Positions 53,088 through 62,381 of a stretch of DNA of 64,000 nt are shown piece after piece (position 1 is the first letter of the stretch; every line of letters starts with the position of its first letter). Under the pieces are notes generated by a model, which saw only the letters and a program-made list of their open reading frames with translations, did no database searches and was not told where the DNA came from. The stretch comes from Alsobacter ponti (GTDB lineage: Bacteria; Pseudomonadota; Alphaproteobacteria; Rhizobiales; Beijerinckiaceae). Made by a program: the position numbers and the translations under genes. The stretch is taken from positions 412,681 to 476,680 of the forward strand of contig NZ_JANCLU010000001.1 of NCBI RefSeq assembly GCF_024294805.1, written 5' to 3'.

Positions 53088-54071
53088 TCAGCGCACTGCA
53101 GCTTCGGCGGCCGCGACCCGGCCGGGTGCGGCCATCACGCTGACGATGCCGGGGCCGATGACCGTGCCCTGCAAGGTGCGCTTGGACTGGATGTTCTGGA
53201 CGGCGACGATGTCGCCGACGGCTCCGCTCTCCAGCGCCTTGCCGCGCGCGGAGAGGTTGAGGCCGACGGTCTCGAACACGACCTGCACGGCGCCGCCCTT
53301 GTCGACGACGGTCTGCCGGGCGAGGTCCGCGTCGCGCAGGATGGCTCCGGCGGACAACTGCACCTTGGCGACCTTGCCCACCAGGGACGCGGCGTCCGCC
53401 ACGCCGGCGAGCGCTTCGCGGCGGGGGCGGCGCTCCAGGCGGATGTCGCCCTCGCGGAGGACGTCGCCCCGCGACAGGGCGCGCCCCAGCACGGGCGTGG
53501 GGACGCTGTCGACGACGCTGGCGCTGACGCGCGCGGGGCGCAGGGTCAGCAGGCGGCTGCCGCCGACCGTGACCTCCGCCTCGACGCGCTGGGCGCGGGG
53601 ATCGTAGGCGAGGCGCGGCACGCCGACCGGGCCCGTCGCGTCGGTTTCGACGAAGAGCGCCGGGTCGTCGTTCTCCAGCGTCACCGCGATCTCCGCCTGG
53701 TCGAGCCCCTGGCGGGCGAGCGCCGCGGCGAGCGCGGCGGCGATCTCGTCCTTCTCCACGCGGCGGGCGGCGCGGGTGACCACGACCTGCGACAGGACGC
53801 TCTTGTCCAGCCCGCCGACGCCGGCCGCCGACGCGGCCTCGATGACGCGCACGATCTGGATGGTGCCGGAGCGCCCGGGAGCGGGGGCCCGGAACACCGG
53901 CGAGAGCGCCGCCGCGCCGGCGTTGTCGACGAGGTCGCCCAGCAGCACGGTTTCGCCCTGGACCAGGACGTTGGGGCGCACGGCCGGCGCGCCCTGGGCG
54001 AGCGCGAGGGCGGGGGCCAGGGCGGCGGCGAGGCCGAGCGCGGCGCGCAGCGCGAATGTCGCGACGGTCAT
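53088..54071 (-). CDS. flgA: Flagellar basal body P-ring formation protein FlgA
   Basis: A 327-residue periplasmic chaperone for P-ring assembly. The signal peptide ends near residue 25 (ALALAQ). The C-terminal SAF-type domain begins near 200 (VLGRALSRGDVLREGDI) and continues through VGKVAKVQLSAGAIL and VVDKGGAVQVVFE. It is longer than enterobacterial FlgA (about 220), as in other alphaproteobacteria. It lies between flgG (3 bp) and flgH (23 bp). Confidence 0.92.
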   Translation of the reverse strand: MTVATFALRAALGLAAALAPALALAQGAPAVRPNVLVQGETVLLGDLVDNAGAAALSPVFRAPAPGRSGTIQIVRVIEAASAAGVGGLDKSVLSQVVVTRAARRVEKDEIAAALAAALARQGLDQAEIAVTLENDDPALFVETDATGPVGVPRLAYDPRAQRVEAEVTVGGSRLLTLRPARVSASVVDSVPTPVLGRALSRGDVLREGDIRLERRPRREALAGVADAASLVGKVAKVQLSAGAILRDADLARQTVVDKGGAVQVVFETVGLNLSARGKALESGAVGDIVAVQNIQSKRTLQGTVIGPGIVSVMAAPGRVAAAEAAVR

Positions 54072-54074
54072 GGC

Positions 54075-54866
54075 TCAGCCCCGGAACATCTGGGTGGTGG
54101 AGGACAGCATCTGGTCGGATGCGGTGATCACGCGCGCGTTCATTTCGTAGGCGCGCTGGGCGGCGATGAGCGAGGAGATCTCCGTCACCGCGTTGACGTT
54201 CGCCTCTTCCAGATAGGCCTGCTGGAGCGAACCGAACCCCTCCGACGAGGGATTGCCGGTCACCGCCGCGCCGGAGGCGGACGTCTCGACGTAGAGGTTG
54301 TCGCCGATCGACTCGAGGCCGGACTTGTTGACGAAGCGGGCGAGTTGCAGCGTGCCGAGGTCCTGCGGGGCGGTCTGCCCGGGAACCGTGGCCTGCACCT
54401 GGCCGGCGGCGCTGATCGAGACGTTCGTAGCGTTCGGCGGCACGACGATCGCCGGATCGACGAGGTAGCCGTCATGCGTGACGAGCTGGCCCGTACCGTC
54501 GAGCTCGAACGAGCCGTCGCGCGTGTAGGCGGTTCGCCCGTCCGGCATCTGCACCCGGAAGAAGCCCTCGCCGCGCACCGCGACGTCGTACTGCTTTTCG
54601 GTGGCCGTCAGCGTGCCCTGCGACATGACGCGGGCGGTGGACGCCGTCTTCACGCCGGAGCCGATCTGGACGCCGGACGGCACCATGGTCGACTGATCGG
54701 ACGTGGCGGATCCCGGCCGGCGCAACGTTTCGTAGAGCAGGTCCTGGAACTGGGCCTTCTGGCGCTTGTAGCCGGTGGTGCGGGAGTTCGCGATGTTGTT
54801 GGAGATGACCTGGACGTTGAGTTCCTGGGCGGCCATCCCGGTCGCGGCGGTGTAAAGGGCGCGCAT
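54075..54866 (-). CDS. flgG: Flagellar distal rod protein FlgG
   Basis: A 263-residue rod subunit: ALYTAATGMAAQELNVQVIS, then NNIANSRTTGYKRQ, at the N-terminus and EISSLIAAQRAYEMNARVI at the C-terminus. Length is standard. It forms the distal rod in the periplasm. It follows flgF by 11 bp and precedes flgA by 3 bp. Confidence 0.95.
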   Translation of the reverse strand: MRALYTAATGMAAQELNVQVISNNIANSRTTGYKRQKAQFQDLLYETLRRPGSATSDQSTMVPSGVQIGSGVKTASTARVMSQGTLTATEKQYDVAVRGEGFFRVQMPDGRTAYTRDGSFELDGTGQLVTHDGYLVDPAIVVPPNATNVSISAAGQVQATVPGQTAPQDLGTLQLARFVNKSGLESIGDNLYVETSASGAAVTGNPSSEGFGSLQQAYLEEANVNAVTEISSLIAAQRAYEMNARVITASDQMLSSTTQMFRG

Positions 54867-54877
54867 CTGGGGGCTCC

Positions 54878-55621
54878 TCAGGCGGGCGGGGCGGCCAGCT
54901 TCTCGATGGCGCTGCGGCGCAGCTCATCGTTCCGCTGGATCATGGACGAGACGCTCTGGTAGGCGCGGTTGACCTCGATGAGGCGGCTCATCTCGGTCAC
55001 CGCGTTGACGTTGGAGCGCTCCACCGCGCCGCCCTGCACCCGCACGTCGGGCTGGGCGGGCTGCAGGGCCGCCAGCGCGCGGTAGATGTTCGCGCCGACA
55101 TTCTCCAGCTGCGACGGGCTGTTCACCTGCAGGAGCTTGAGGCGGCCCTTCACGCCGTCGGAGCTGGAGACGGTGCCGTCGGCGGCGAAGGTGATCGCGG
55201 TCTCGTTGGCGCCGAAGACCAGCGGCCCGCCGTCGCCGAGAACCTTGTAGCCGTCGCTGGTGACGAGTTCGCCGGCGGCGTTGATCTCGAACGCGCCGTT
55301 ACGGGTGTAGCGCTCGCCCTCGGGCGTCTGCACCGCGAACACGCCGGGGCCCCGCAGAGCGACGTCGAGCTCGCGGCCCGTCATCTCCAGGGGGCCGGCG
55401 CTCATGTCGAGGCCGCTCGCCTTGTCGACGACGTAGGACAAAGGCTGGTCGGGCTTGGCGAAGGCGTCGGCGCTCGCTTCCGGCGCGAGGTATTCCTCGA
55501 AGCGAAGCGAGCGGGCCTTGAAGCCCGTCGTCGCCACGTTGGCGACGTTGTTGGCGATCACGTCCAGCTCGCGCGACAGCGCCATCTGTCGCGAAAGGCC
55601 AATGAGGAGGGCATTCTCCAT
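54878..55621 (-). CDS. flgF: Flagellar proximal rod protein FlgF
   Basis: A 247-residue rod subunit starting MENALLIGLSRQMALSREL with NNVANVATTGFKAR, and ending with MSRLIEVNRAYQSVSSMI. The ATG at 55621 matches the family start and has GGGAG upstream; the frame to 55702 is non-conserved. It heads the flgF-flgG-flgA-flgH operon and diverges from fliL. Confidence 0.93.
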   Translation of the reverse strand: MENALLIGLSRQMALSRELDVIANNVANVATTGFKARSLRFEEYLAPEASADAFAKPDQPLSYVVDKASGLDMSAGPLEMTGRELDVALRGPGVFAVQTPEGERYTRNGAFEINAAGELVTSDGYKVLGDGGPLVFGANETAITFAADGTVSSSDGVKGRLKLLQVNSPSQLENVGANIYRALAALQPAQPDVRVQGGAVERSNVNAVTEMSRLIEVNRAYQSVSSMIQRNDELRRSAIEKLAAPPA

Positions 55622-55937
55622 CGTCCGGCTCCCGCTTCGCCGGCCCGGAGGCCGACTGTCCGTTCGCGGCGGCCTCGGCGCTCCCCAGCGCGGCCATCGC
55701 AACGAGACATCCGCAAGGGGCGTGCCACGCGGGGCGCGATTGGAAAAACTAAAATGGATCAGAGGCTTGGGCCGGTATCGCGGCGGCTCGCCGGGCCGGT
55801 CGAAACGCCCGTCGGGCAGGTTCGACCCGGCAAAATCTGCCCCCGGGCCGCTCCGGTTAAAGGACTGTTAACCCTGTTGGCGCAATCTCGGCCTTGTCCG
55901 TTTCAGCCAGACATTTTCGAGACTTGGTCCCCCGCTT
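55622..55937. other. Divergent flagellar promoter region
   Basis: These 316 bp separate flgF (left) and fliL (right) and must hold both promoters. I see AT-richer patches near 55740-55755 and 55855-55875 but no sure consensus. Confidence 0.5.
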
Positions 55938-56459
55938 ATGGCGAAAAAACCCAAAGTCGCAAAGCCGGAAGCCGGCGAAGCCACCCCGCCGGAAGGCGAG
56001 GCGCAAAAGCCCGCGGGCGGGCGCAAGAAGCTGATTCTCGCCGGCGCGGGGGCGGTGGTTGTGCTGGCCGGCGCGGGCGGCGGCTTCTACTACATGAAGT
56101 CGAAGGCCGCGCATGACGGACCCGTCGCGCCGAAGGCGCACGTGGCCTATGTCGACCTCAAGGACATGACGGTGAATCTCACCAGCCCCGGGCAGCAGGG
56201 CGGCGTCGAGCGCACCCGCTACCTGAAGTTGAAGGTGAGCCTCGAAGTGTCCGACCCCAAGGTCGTCACCGACGTGCAGCCGCTGCTGCCGCGCATCGAG
56301 GATGCGTTCCAGGTGTACACCCGCGAGCTGCGGCCGTCCGATCTCGAAGGCTCGGCCGGCGTCTATCGGCTCAAGGAAGAGCTGCTGCGGCGGGTCAACG
56401 TGGCCATTCATCCGGCGCGGGTGGAGGCGGTTCTGTTGAAGGAAATTCTGGTTCAGTGA
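55938..56459 (+). CDS. fliL: Flagellar basal body-associated protein FliL
   Basis: A 173-residue inner-membrane protein. A charged Lys/Pro/Ala-rich cytoplasmic N-terminus is followed by one membrane helix (about 32-55) and the periplasmic FliL domain (about 70-173), including YVDLKDMTVNLTS and RYLKLKVSLEV. It supports stator function at the motor. It starts the fliL-fliM-(DUF6468)-motE operon, 63 bp before fliM. Confidence 0.92.
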   Translation: MAKKPKVAKPEAGEATPPEGEAQKPAGGRKKLILAGAGAVVVLAGAGGGFYYMKSKAAHDGPVAPKAHVAYVDLKDMTVNLTSPGQQGGVERTRYLKLKVSLEVSDPKVVTDVQPLLPRIEDAFQVYTRELRPSDLEGSAGVYRLKEELLRRVNVAIHPARVEAVLLKEILVQ

Positions 56460-56522
56460 CGCCGCGGCGGGCTCGGCCCGCCGACGATTTCAAACTCGGT
56501 TCGGTCGTTCGTTTCAGGAGAG

Positions 56523-57641
56523 ATGATTGCCATGAGCGGCGCGCCCGACAAGGCGGACAATTCCGGAATGTCGGCCGAGTGGTCGGCGATGATCGAGGCG
56601 GCGGCCGCTCCGGTGGTGGCCGACGCCGGGATCGACCGGCTGCTGAACCAGGACGAAATCGACAATTTGCTCGGCTTCGCCAATCCCGAGGGCGGGGCGA
56701 CCAACCAGACAGGGCTGCGCGCCATCGTCGACTCGGCGATGGTCTCCTACGAGCGCCTGCCGATGCTGGAGATCGTCTTCGACCGGCTCGTCCGGCTGCT
56801 GACGACGACCCTGCGCAACTTCTTCTCGGACAACGTCGAAGTCTCTCTCTCCGACATCACTTCGGTTCGGTTCGGCGACTACATCAACTCCATTCCGCTG
56901 CCCACCATCCTCGCGGTGTTCAAGGCGGAGGAGTGGGACAATTTCGGCCTCATCACCGTCGACACCACGCTGGCCTACTCGGTCATCGACGTCCTGCTCG
57001 GCGGCCGCCGCTCGGCGGCGATGGCCCGCCTCGACGGCCGCCCCTACTCGACCATCGAGACCAGCCTGGTGAGACGCCTGCTGGAGATCGTGCTGCAGGA
57101 CACCGAGCTGGCGTTCAAGCCGCTGTCGGCGGTCCATTTCGCCATCGACCGCATCGAGACCAACCCGCGCTTCGCCTCCATCTCCCGCCCGGCCAACGCC
57201 GCCATCCTGATCCAGCTGCGGATCGACATGGAGGGACGCGGCGGAGCGGTCGACATTCTGCTTCCCTACGCCACCATCGAGCCCATCCGCGAGATGCTCC
57301 TGCAGAGCTTCATGGGCGAGAAGTTCGGGCGCGATCCGATCTGGGAAGACCACCTCGCCACCGAGATCTGGCAGGCGACGGCGTCCGTCGACGCCATCCT
57401 GCACGAGACGCAGTTGCCGCTGCGGCAGATCATGTCGCTGACGGTGGGCGACACCCTGATGTTCGACATGGACCCCGACAGCCCCGTCACCCTGAAATGC
57501 GGCGACGTGGAGCTGACGGACGGCCGCATGGGCAGGGCGGGCGACCGCATCGCCATCCGCGTCAACCGCCCGCTGCGGCGATCCAAGACAACCTTCGCGG
57601 CCTACGAGGCGAGCGCGACCGTGAAGAAGGACGGCAAATGA
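56523..57641 (+). CDS. fliM: Flagellar motor switch protein FliM
   Basis: A 372-residue C-ring protein. The CheY-binding motif LLNQDEIDNLL is at about 40-50. The middle domain includes YERLPMLEIVFDRLVR and FGDYINSIPLP, and the C-terminal SpoA-like domain includes LPLRQIMSLTVGDTL. The ATG at 56523 has AGGAG very close; the ATG at 56532 is an alternative. Its end overlaps the next gene as ATGA. Confidence 0.94.
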   Translation: MIAMSGAPDKADNSGMSAEWSAMIEAAAAPVVADAGIDRLLNQDEIDNLLGFANPEGGATNQTGLRAIVDSAMVSYERLPMLEIVFDRLVRLLTTTLRNFFSDNVEVSLSDITSVRFGDYINSIPLPTILAVFKAEEWDNFGLITVDTTLAYSVIDVLLGGRRSAAMARLDGRPYSTIETSLVRRLLEIVLQDTELAFKPLSAVHFAIDRIETNPRFASISRPANAAILIQLRIDMEGRGGAVDILLPYATIEPIREMLLQSFMGEKFGRDPIWEDHLATEIWQATASVDAILHETQLPLRQIMSLTVGDTLMFDMDPDSPVTLKCGDVELTDGRMGRAGDRIAIRVNRPLRRSKTTFAAYEASATVKKDGK

Positions 57642-58075
57642 TCGGGCTGATGATCGAAATCCTGGTGTGCGTGCTGCTGGCGGCGACCATCGGCTGGTCC
57701 GTCGTGCTCGACCGCAGGCTGCGCGCGCTCAAAGCCGACGAACAGGCCATGCGCAAGACGATCGTCGACCTCGTCGCGGCCACCGACAAGGCCGAGCGGG
57801 CCGTCGCCGGACTGCGTCAGGTCGTCACCGATTGCGACCGCAGCATCGCGGGCCAGTTGCACGAGGCCGAGCGCCAGTCCGTGGCGCTCGCCGCGCAGAT
57901 CAGGTCGGGCGACGAAGTGATCGCCCGCATCGGCCGCATCGTCGAGACCGCCCGCGGCGCCGCGCCGGCCGCGCCCGAGACGCCTGCGCCCTCGCGGCTG
58001 GCCGCGACGCTGGCCGCGGCCCAGGCGCTGGCCGAGCGCGCGCAGCGCCGCGTTCCGGCGAGCGAGGCGGCATGA
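57638..58075 (+). CDS. DUF6468 domain protein in flagellar operon
   Basis: A 145-residue protein with one N-terminal membrane helix (about 3-22), followed by DRRLRALKADEQAMRKTI and a long helical region that fits the alphaproteobacterial DUF6468 pattern. No function is known. It overlaps fliM at its start and motE at its end (both ATGA), so it is translated with motor genes and is likely to act at the motor or stator in the inner membrane. Confidence 0.8.
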   Translation: MIGLMIEILVCVLLAATIGWSVVLDRRLRALKADEQAMRKTIVDLVAATDKAERAVAGLRQVVTDCDRSIAGQLHEAERQSVALAAQIRSGDEVIARIGRIVETARGAAPAAPETPAPSRLAATLAAAQALAERAQRRVPASEAA

Positions 58076-58821
58076 AGGCCAACGCCGTCCGCCTGTTCCC
58101 CGCCGTCGCCGGCGCGGCGGCGGCCCTGCTGCTTCTGAAGGTCGGCGAGATCGCGTTCGCCCCGCGCCAGCACACGACGCTGGACCAGACCATCTCGCGG
58201 GTCTTCGTCGACGCAAGGGGCGCGGGCGCGCCGGCGGTGGACCCGGAAACGACGGGCTCCACGGCGTCCGCGCCAGCTCCGCCGAAGGAGGAGCCAAAAG
58301 CCCCTCCGGTCGGCACGCCGGTGGACCCGAGCAAGCCGGCGGTGTCGCCGGCCCAGCGCGGCCTGCTCGAACGGCTCGGCGAGAGGCGCGAGCAGATGGA
58401 GCAGCGCCAGCGCGAGCTCGACCTGCGCGAGGAGGCGCTGAAGGCCGCCGACAAGAGGCTGGAGCAGCGGCTGAACGAACTGCGCGAGATCGAGACAAAG
58501 GGGACGGCGGCCAAGTCGGAGCCGGACGCGAGCCTGCGCAGCCTGGTGACAATGTACGAGACGATGAAGCCGAAGGAAGCGGCGCGCGTGTTCGAAAAGC
58601 TCGAACTCCCCGTGCTCGTGCCCGTCGTCACGGCCATGAACGCGCGCAAGATGGCGGAGGTGCTCGCCGCGATGAGCCCGGAATCCGCCAGCCGGCTGAC
58701 CGTCGAGCTGGCCAAGGGCGCGGCGCGCCCGCCGGCGCCGTCGCCGGTCGCCGGAGCGGCTCTGCCGCCGGGCGAGTTGCAGGCCATCGAGCCCGTCAAG
58801 CCCGTGGCGGAGCAGCGGTAA
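58072..58821 (+). CDS. motE: MotE family motility chaperone
   Basis: A 249-residue exported or anchored protein. A hydrophobic N-terminal segment (about 7-24), a Pro-rich spacer and a coiled-coil (about 95-145) lead to an MgtE-N-like domain (about 155-220, MYETMKPKEAARVFEKLELP and KMAEVLAAMSPESA). In Sinorhizobium MotE is the periplasmic chaperone for MotC. No motC gene of ordinary size is seen; the large TPR protein follows 73 bp on. Confidence 0.85.
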   Translation: MKANAVRLFPAVAGAAAALLLLKVGEIAFAPRQHTTLDQTISRVFVDARGAGAPAVDPETTGSTASAPAPPKEEPKAPPVGTPVDPSKPAVSPAQRGLLERLGERREQMEQRQRELDLREEALKAADKRLEQRLNELREIETKGTAAKSEPDASLRSLVTMYETMKPKEAARVFEKLELPVLVPVVTAMNARKMAEVLAAMSPESASRLTVELAKGAARPPAPSPVAGAALPPGELQAIEPVKPVAEQR

Positions 58822-58894
58822 TCGCGCGTTAGCCATTCGTGGCGACAATGCCGGGGTCGGCGGAACGTTTTCCGCCGACCGATGGTGCATTTCG

Positions 58895-61800
58895 ATGATG
58901 CCGTTTCACCGCAGGCGCTTGCTCGGCCCGCACGGGCTCCGTCCCGGCCGGCTGGCCCGCCTGGCGGGCGTCGCCTGCGCGGCGCTGATCCTCGCCGCCC
59001 CGGCGTGGGCGGCGACGGCGCGCATCGCCGGCTCGGAGATGAAGGGTTTCGGGCGCGCCATCCTGCGCTTCGACGACATGCCGAAGGCGACGGCGCGCGT
59101 TTCCAACGGAATCCTCATCGTCACCTTCGACCGGCCCGTCGCGCTGAACGCCGACAAGCTGCCGCTCGAAATGCCCGGCTATGTCAGCGTCGTGCGCGTC
59201 GATCCCGACCGGAAAGGATTCCGCGCCGCGTTGACACGGCCGATGCGCGCCAACGTGATGGAAGCGGGGGACGACCTCTATCTCGACCTGCTGCCGGAGA
59301 ACTGGACCGGCGCGCCGCCGCCGCTGCCGGCCGACGTCGTGGCCCAACTCGGCCGCCGCATGCGGGAGGCGGAGGAGGCGGTTCGCCGCCTCACCCCCAA
59401 GGCGGCCGAGCCGCGCGACCTCGGCTTCCGCGTCGGCCGCACCTCGGGCTTCACGCGCATCGTCTTCGATGTGCCCGAAGCCGTGCCCGTGCGCGTCGAG
59501 CGGCGGGGCGCGACCGCCGACATCGTGTTCGACGCGCCCCTGCGCCTCGATCCGGCCAAGCTGAAACCCGCATTGCCGGGCGGCGTGAAGGGCGTGCGCG
59601 TCGAGGGCGGAGCGGAGCGGCTGCGCCTGTCGCTCGACCTCGCCCCCGGAGTCGATGTCGTCGGCTTCCGCGACGACGGCGGCTACGGGATCGACCTGTC
59701 CGCGGCCGCTGCCGCTCCGAAAGCCGCTTCAGCCCCGGTCGCCGTCCAGGAACCCGCGAAGCCGGCCGCCGCGCCCGACGCCGCCGGGGCGAAGCCCGGG
59801 CCGGTTTCCGAGGCCGGACCCGTCGAGACCGATCCGCCCGTCGCCAGGGCCGCGCGCGCATCGTCCGCGACCGCCGCGGCGACGAAAGAGGCGGAAGGCC
59901 CGTCGGCCGTGACGACCGGCGCGCCGCCGCGCGCGCCCAGTCCCGCTCCAACCACTCTGGCGGCGCCCGCGCCGGCCGCCGACGCCGCGCTCTCGGCCAG
60001 TCCCTCCGTCGCGGCGGTGACGGACGCCGGCGCAGCGGCCCGGCTCGCGCTGCCGTTCGAGGCGACCACGCCGCTCGCCGTCTTCGAGAAGGACGGCGAG
60101 GTGTGGATCGTCGCCGAAGGTGTCCCACCGATGGCGCAACTGACCGGCGCGCCCGACGAATGGCTCGGCGAGGCGAAGACGAGCCGCGTCGGCCGGCTCG
60201 CCGTCGCGCGGCTGCCGTTGAAGCGTCCGGCGCTGGTGCGCGCGGCGGTGGAGCGCGGAAGCTGGGTGGTGACGCTCGGCGACGGCGTCGCCGGCGCGGC
60301 CGCCGAAATCGGCGTGACCCGCGCCGGGGAGCGCGGCGGCGCGAGCCTGCGGGCCGACACGCCCGAGCTGGGCGGCGTCCATTGGCTCGACGATCCGGCC
60401 ACGGGCGAACGCCTCGCCGTGGTCACGATGCGCGGCGCGCCGCGACGCGTGACGCGGCCGCTCGCCTTCGTCGAAGCGCGCGTGCTCGCCTCCGCGCAGG
60501 GGCTGGTCATCGCGGCGATGGCGGACGATCTCGCGGTGACGGCGGGGCTCGACGAGGTGACGATCGGCCGGCCGGGCGGCCTCGCTCTGTCGATGGAGAC
60601 GCCGGAGCCGGTCGCGGCCCAGCCCGAGGGCGAAGCGTTGGTCGTCGACGCGCGTCGATGGGCCGAGGACCGCAAGGGCGTCGTTCGCGACAATCTGCGC
60701 CGCCTGTCGGAAGCGGCGGCGGACGCGCCGGTGGCTCGACGCGCGGCGGCGCGCCTGCGGCTGGCGCGATTCCAGCTCGCCAACGGTTTCGCGGCCGAGG
60801 CGCTGGGCACGCTGGCGGTGTTCGCCGCCGACGACAAGGACCTTGCGGGCGAACGGGAAATGCGTGTGCTCCAGGCCGTGGCGGAAGCCGGCATGGAGCG
60901 CTGGGACGACGTGCGCCAGACCCTGGCCGGCGAGGCCATGAGCCGCGATCCCGAGGCAGCGCTGTGGCGCGCGGTCGCGGAGGCGCGCGCCGAGCGCTGG
61001 CCGGAGGCCCAGGCCCTGTTCACGGCGAGCGCCGCCGTTCTCGCGGCCTATCCGGACGACCTTCGCGCCCGCCTTCTGCCCGTCGCGGCGCAGGCCGCGC
61101 TGCGGGCGGGCGATGTGGCCGGCGGCGAACGGATGCTCGCTTCACTCGAAGCCTTCCCGGCCGACATGGCGGACCGCGACGTGACGGCGCTCCTCGCAGC
61201 CGATATCCAGCGCGCCAAGGGCAAGACCGCCATCGCGGACGAGCAGTTGGCGAGCCTCGAGCAGGAGGCGCGCCCCGCCGTCGCCACGCGCGCGGCGCTG
61301 ACCCGGCTCGAGATGGCGCTCGCCAACCCCAGCCACGACCGCGCCACGATGATCGACCGGCTGGAAGTGCTCGCCATGTCGTGGCGCGGCGACGCGATGG
61401 AACTGGAGACGCTGTCGCTGCTCGCCCGGCTCTACGCTGAGGACGAGCGCTGGCGCGACGCCTTCGGCGTGACGCGACTGGCCATGAAGCTCGCGCCCGA
61501 TGTCGAGATCACGCGGCGTATGCAGGACGAGGCGGCGGCCCGCTTCGAATCGCTGTTCCTCGAAGGCAAGGGCGGGTCCCTGCCCAAGCTGGAGGCGCTG
61601 GCGCTCTACTTCGACTTCAAGGAGTTCACGCCGCCGGGACGTCGCGGGGACGAGATGATCCGCCGGCTGGCCGACCGGCTCGTCGAGCTCGATCTCTTAG
61701 GCGAGGCGGCCGGGCTGCTGCAGCATCAGGTCGACCACCGGCTCGCCGGCGCGGCGAAAGCCAACGTGGCGGCCACGCTGGCGCTGATCTACCTCTCCGA

Positions 61801-62380
61801 CCACGAGCCCGCGCGGGCGGTCCAGGCCATTCGCGACAGCCGGATGGCGGAGCTTCCCGCCGAGCTGCGCCGCGCCCGCGCCATGATCGAGGCGCGCGCC
61901 CTCTCCGAACTGTCGCGGGCGGAACTCGCGCTCGACCTCATCGGCGGCGAGGAGGGGCCCGACATCGAGCGGCTGCGCGCCGACATCCTGTGGCAGGCGC
62001 GCGACTGGCGCGCGGCCGGCGAGCAGTTCGAGCGCATCGTCGGCGACCGCTGGCAGCTCAAGGAGCCCTTCGACGAGACCGATCGGCGCGACGTCATGCG
62101 CGCCGCGGTGTCCTACGCCATGGCCCGGGACCCGCTCTCGATGGATCGCCTGCGCGGCAAGATGGCCGCCAAGATGGCGGACGGCGAGGACGCGCGGGCC
62201 TTCGCCCTGGTCACTTCGGCGGGCGGCGCGGGATTGGCCGAGTTTCGTGATATCGCCCGACGTCTCGCCCAGGCGGATACGCTGGCGGAGTTCGTCGCCG
62301 CGCAGCGCCGGCGCATGCAGGCCGAGGACGCTCCGCCGCGCCCCTCCGCGCAAGGCGAGGCTTCCGCCTCGCGGGGCTGA
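58895..62380 (+). CDS. Very large exported TPR-like protein in flagellar cluster
   Basis: A 1161-residue exported protein I cannot assign to a named family. The signal peptide ends near AWA (about 40). Residues 42-275 form a strand-rich domain with two AMIN-like halves (FGRAILRFDD; RTSGFTRIVFDVPEAVPVRV). An Ala/Pro linker (about 275-385) and a second strand-rich domain (about 385-600) follow. The C-terminal half (about 610-1150) is all helical and TPR-like. It sits between motE and fliP, suggesting a periplasmic scaffold for stators or rod, perhaps doing the work of MotC; this is inference. Confidence 0.8.
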   Translation: MMPFHRRRLLGPHGLRPGRLARLAGVACAALILAAPAWAATARIAGSEMKGFGRAILRFDDMPKATARVSNGILIVTFDRPVALNADKLPLEMPGYVSVVRVDPDRKGFRAALTRPMRANVMEAGDDLYLDLLPENWTGAPPPLPADVVAQLGRRMREAEEAVRRLTPKAAEPRDLGFRVGRTSGFTRIVFDVPEAVPVRVERRGATADIVFDAPLRLDPAKLKPALPGGVKGVRVEGGAERLRLSLDLAPGVDVVGFRDDGGYGIDLSAAAAAPKAASAPVAVQEPAKPAAAPDAAGAKPGPVSEAGPVETDPPVARAARASSATAAATKEAEGPSAVTTGAPPRAPSPAPTTLAAPAPAADAALSASPSVAAVTDAGAAARLALPFEATTPLAVFEKDGEVWIVAEGVPPMAQLTGAPDEWLGEAKTSRVGRLAVARLPLKRPALVRAAVERGSWVVTLGDGVAGAAAEIGVTRAGERGGASLRADTPELGGVHWLDDPATGERLAVVTMRGAPRRVTRPLAFVEARVLASAQGLVIAAMADDLAVTAGLDEVTIGRPGGLALSMETPEPVAAQPEGEALVVDARRWAEDRKGVVRDNLRRLSEAAADAPVARRAAARLRLARFQLANGFAAEALGTLAVFAADDKDLAGEREMRVLQAVAEAGMERWDDVRQTLAGEAMSRDPEAALWRAVAEARAERWPEAQALFTASAAVLAAYPDDLRARLLPVAAQAALRAGDVAGGERMLASLEAFPADMADRDVTALLAADIQRAKGKTAIADEQLASLEQEARPAVATRAALTRLEMALANPSHDRATMIDRLEVLAMSWRGDAMELETLSLLARLYAEDERWRDAFGVTRLAMKLAPDVEITRRMQDEAAARFESLFLEGKGGSLPKLEALALYFDFKEFTPPGRRGDEMIRRLADRLVELDLLGEAAGLLQHQVDHRLAGAAKANVAATLALIYLSDHEPARAVQAIRDSRMAELPAELRRARAMIEARALSELSRAELALDLIGGEEGPDIERLRADILWQARDWRAAGEQFERIVGDRWQLKEPFDETDRRDVMRAAVSYAMARDPLSMDRLRGKMAAKMADGEDARAFALVTSAGGAGLAEFRDIARRLAQADTLAEFVAAQRRRMQAEDAPPRPSAQGEASASRG

Positions 62381-62381
62381 G

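Noticed and set aside
58882-61440. Second plus-strand open frame overlapping the TPR protein
   Set aside because: Arg/Gly/Ala-rich out-of-frame shadow. The chosen frame has a signal peptide and structured domains.
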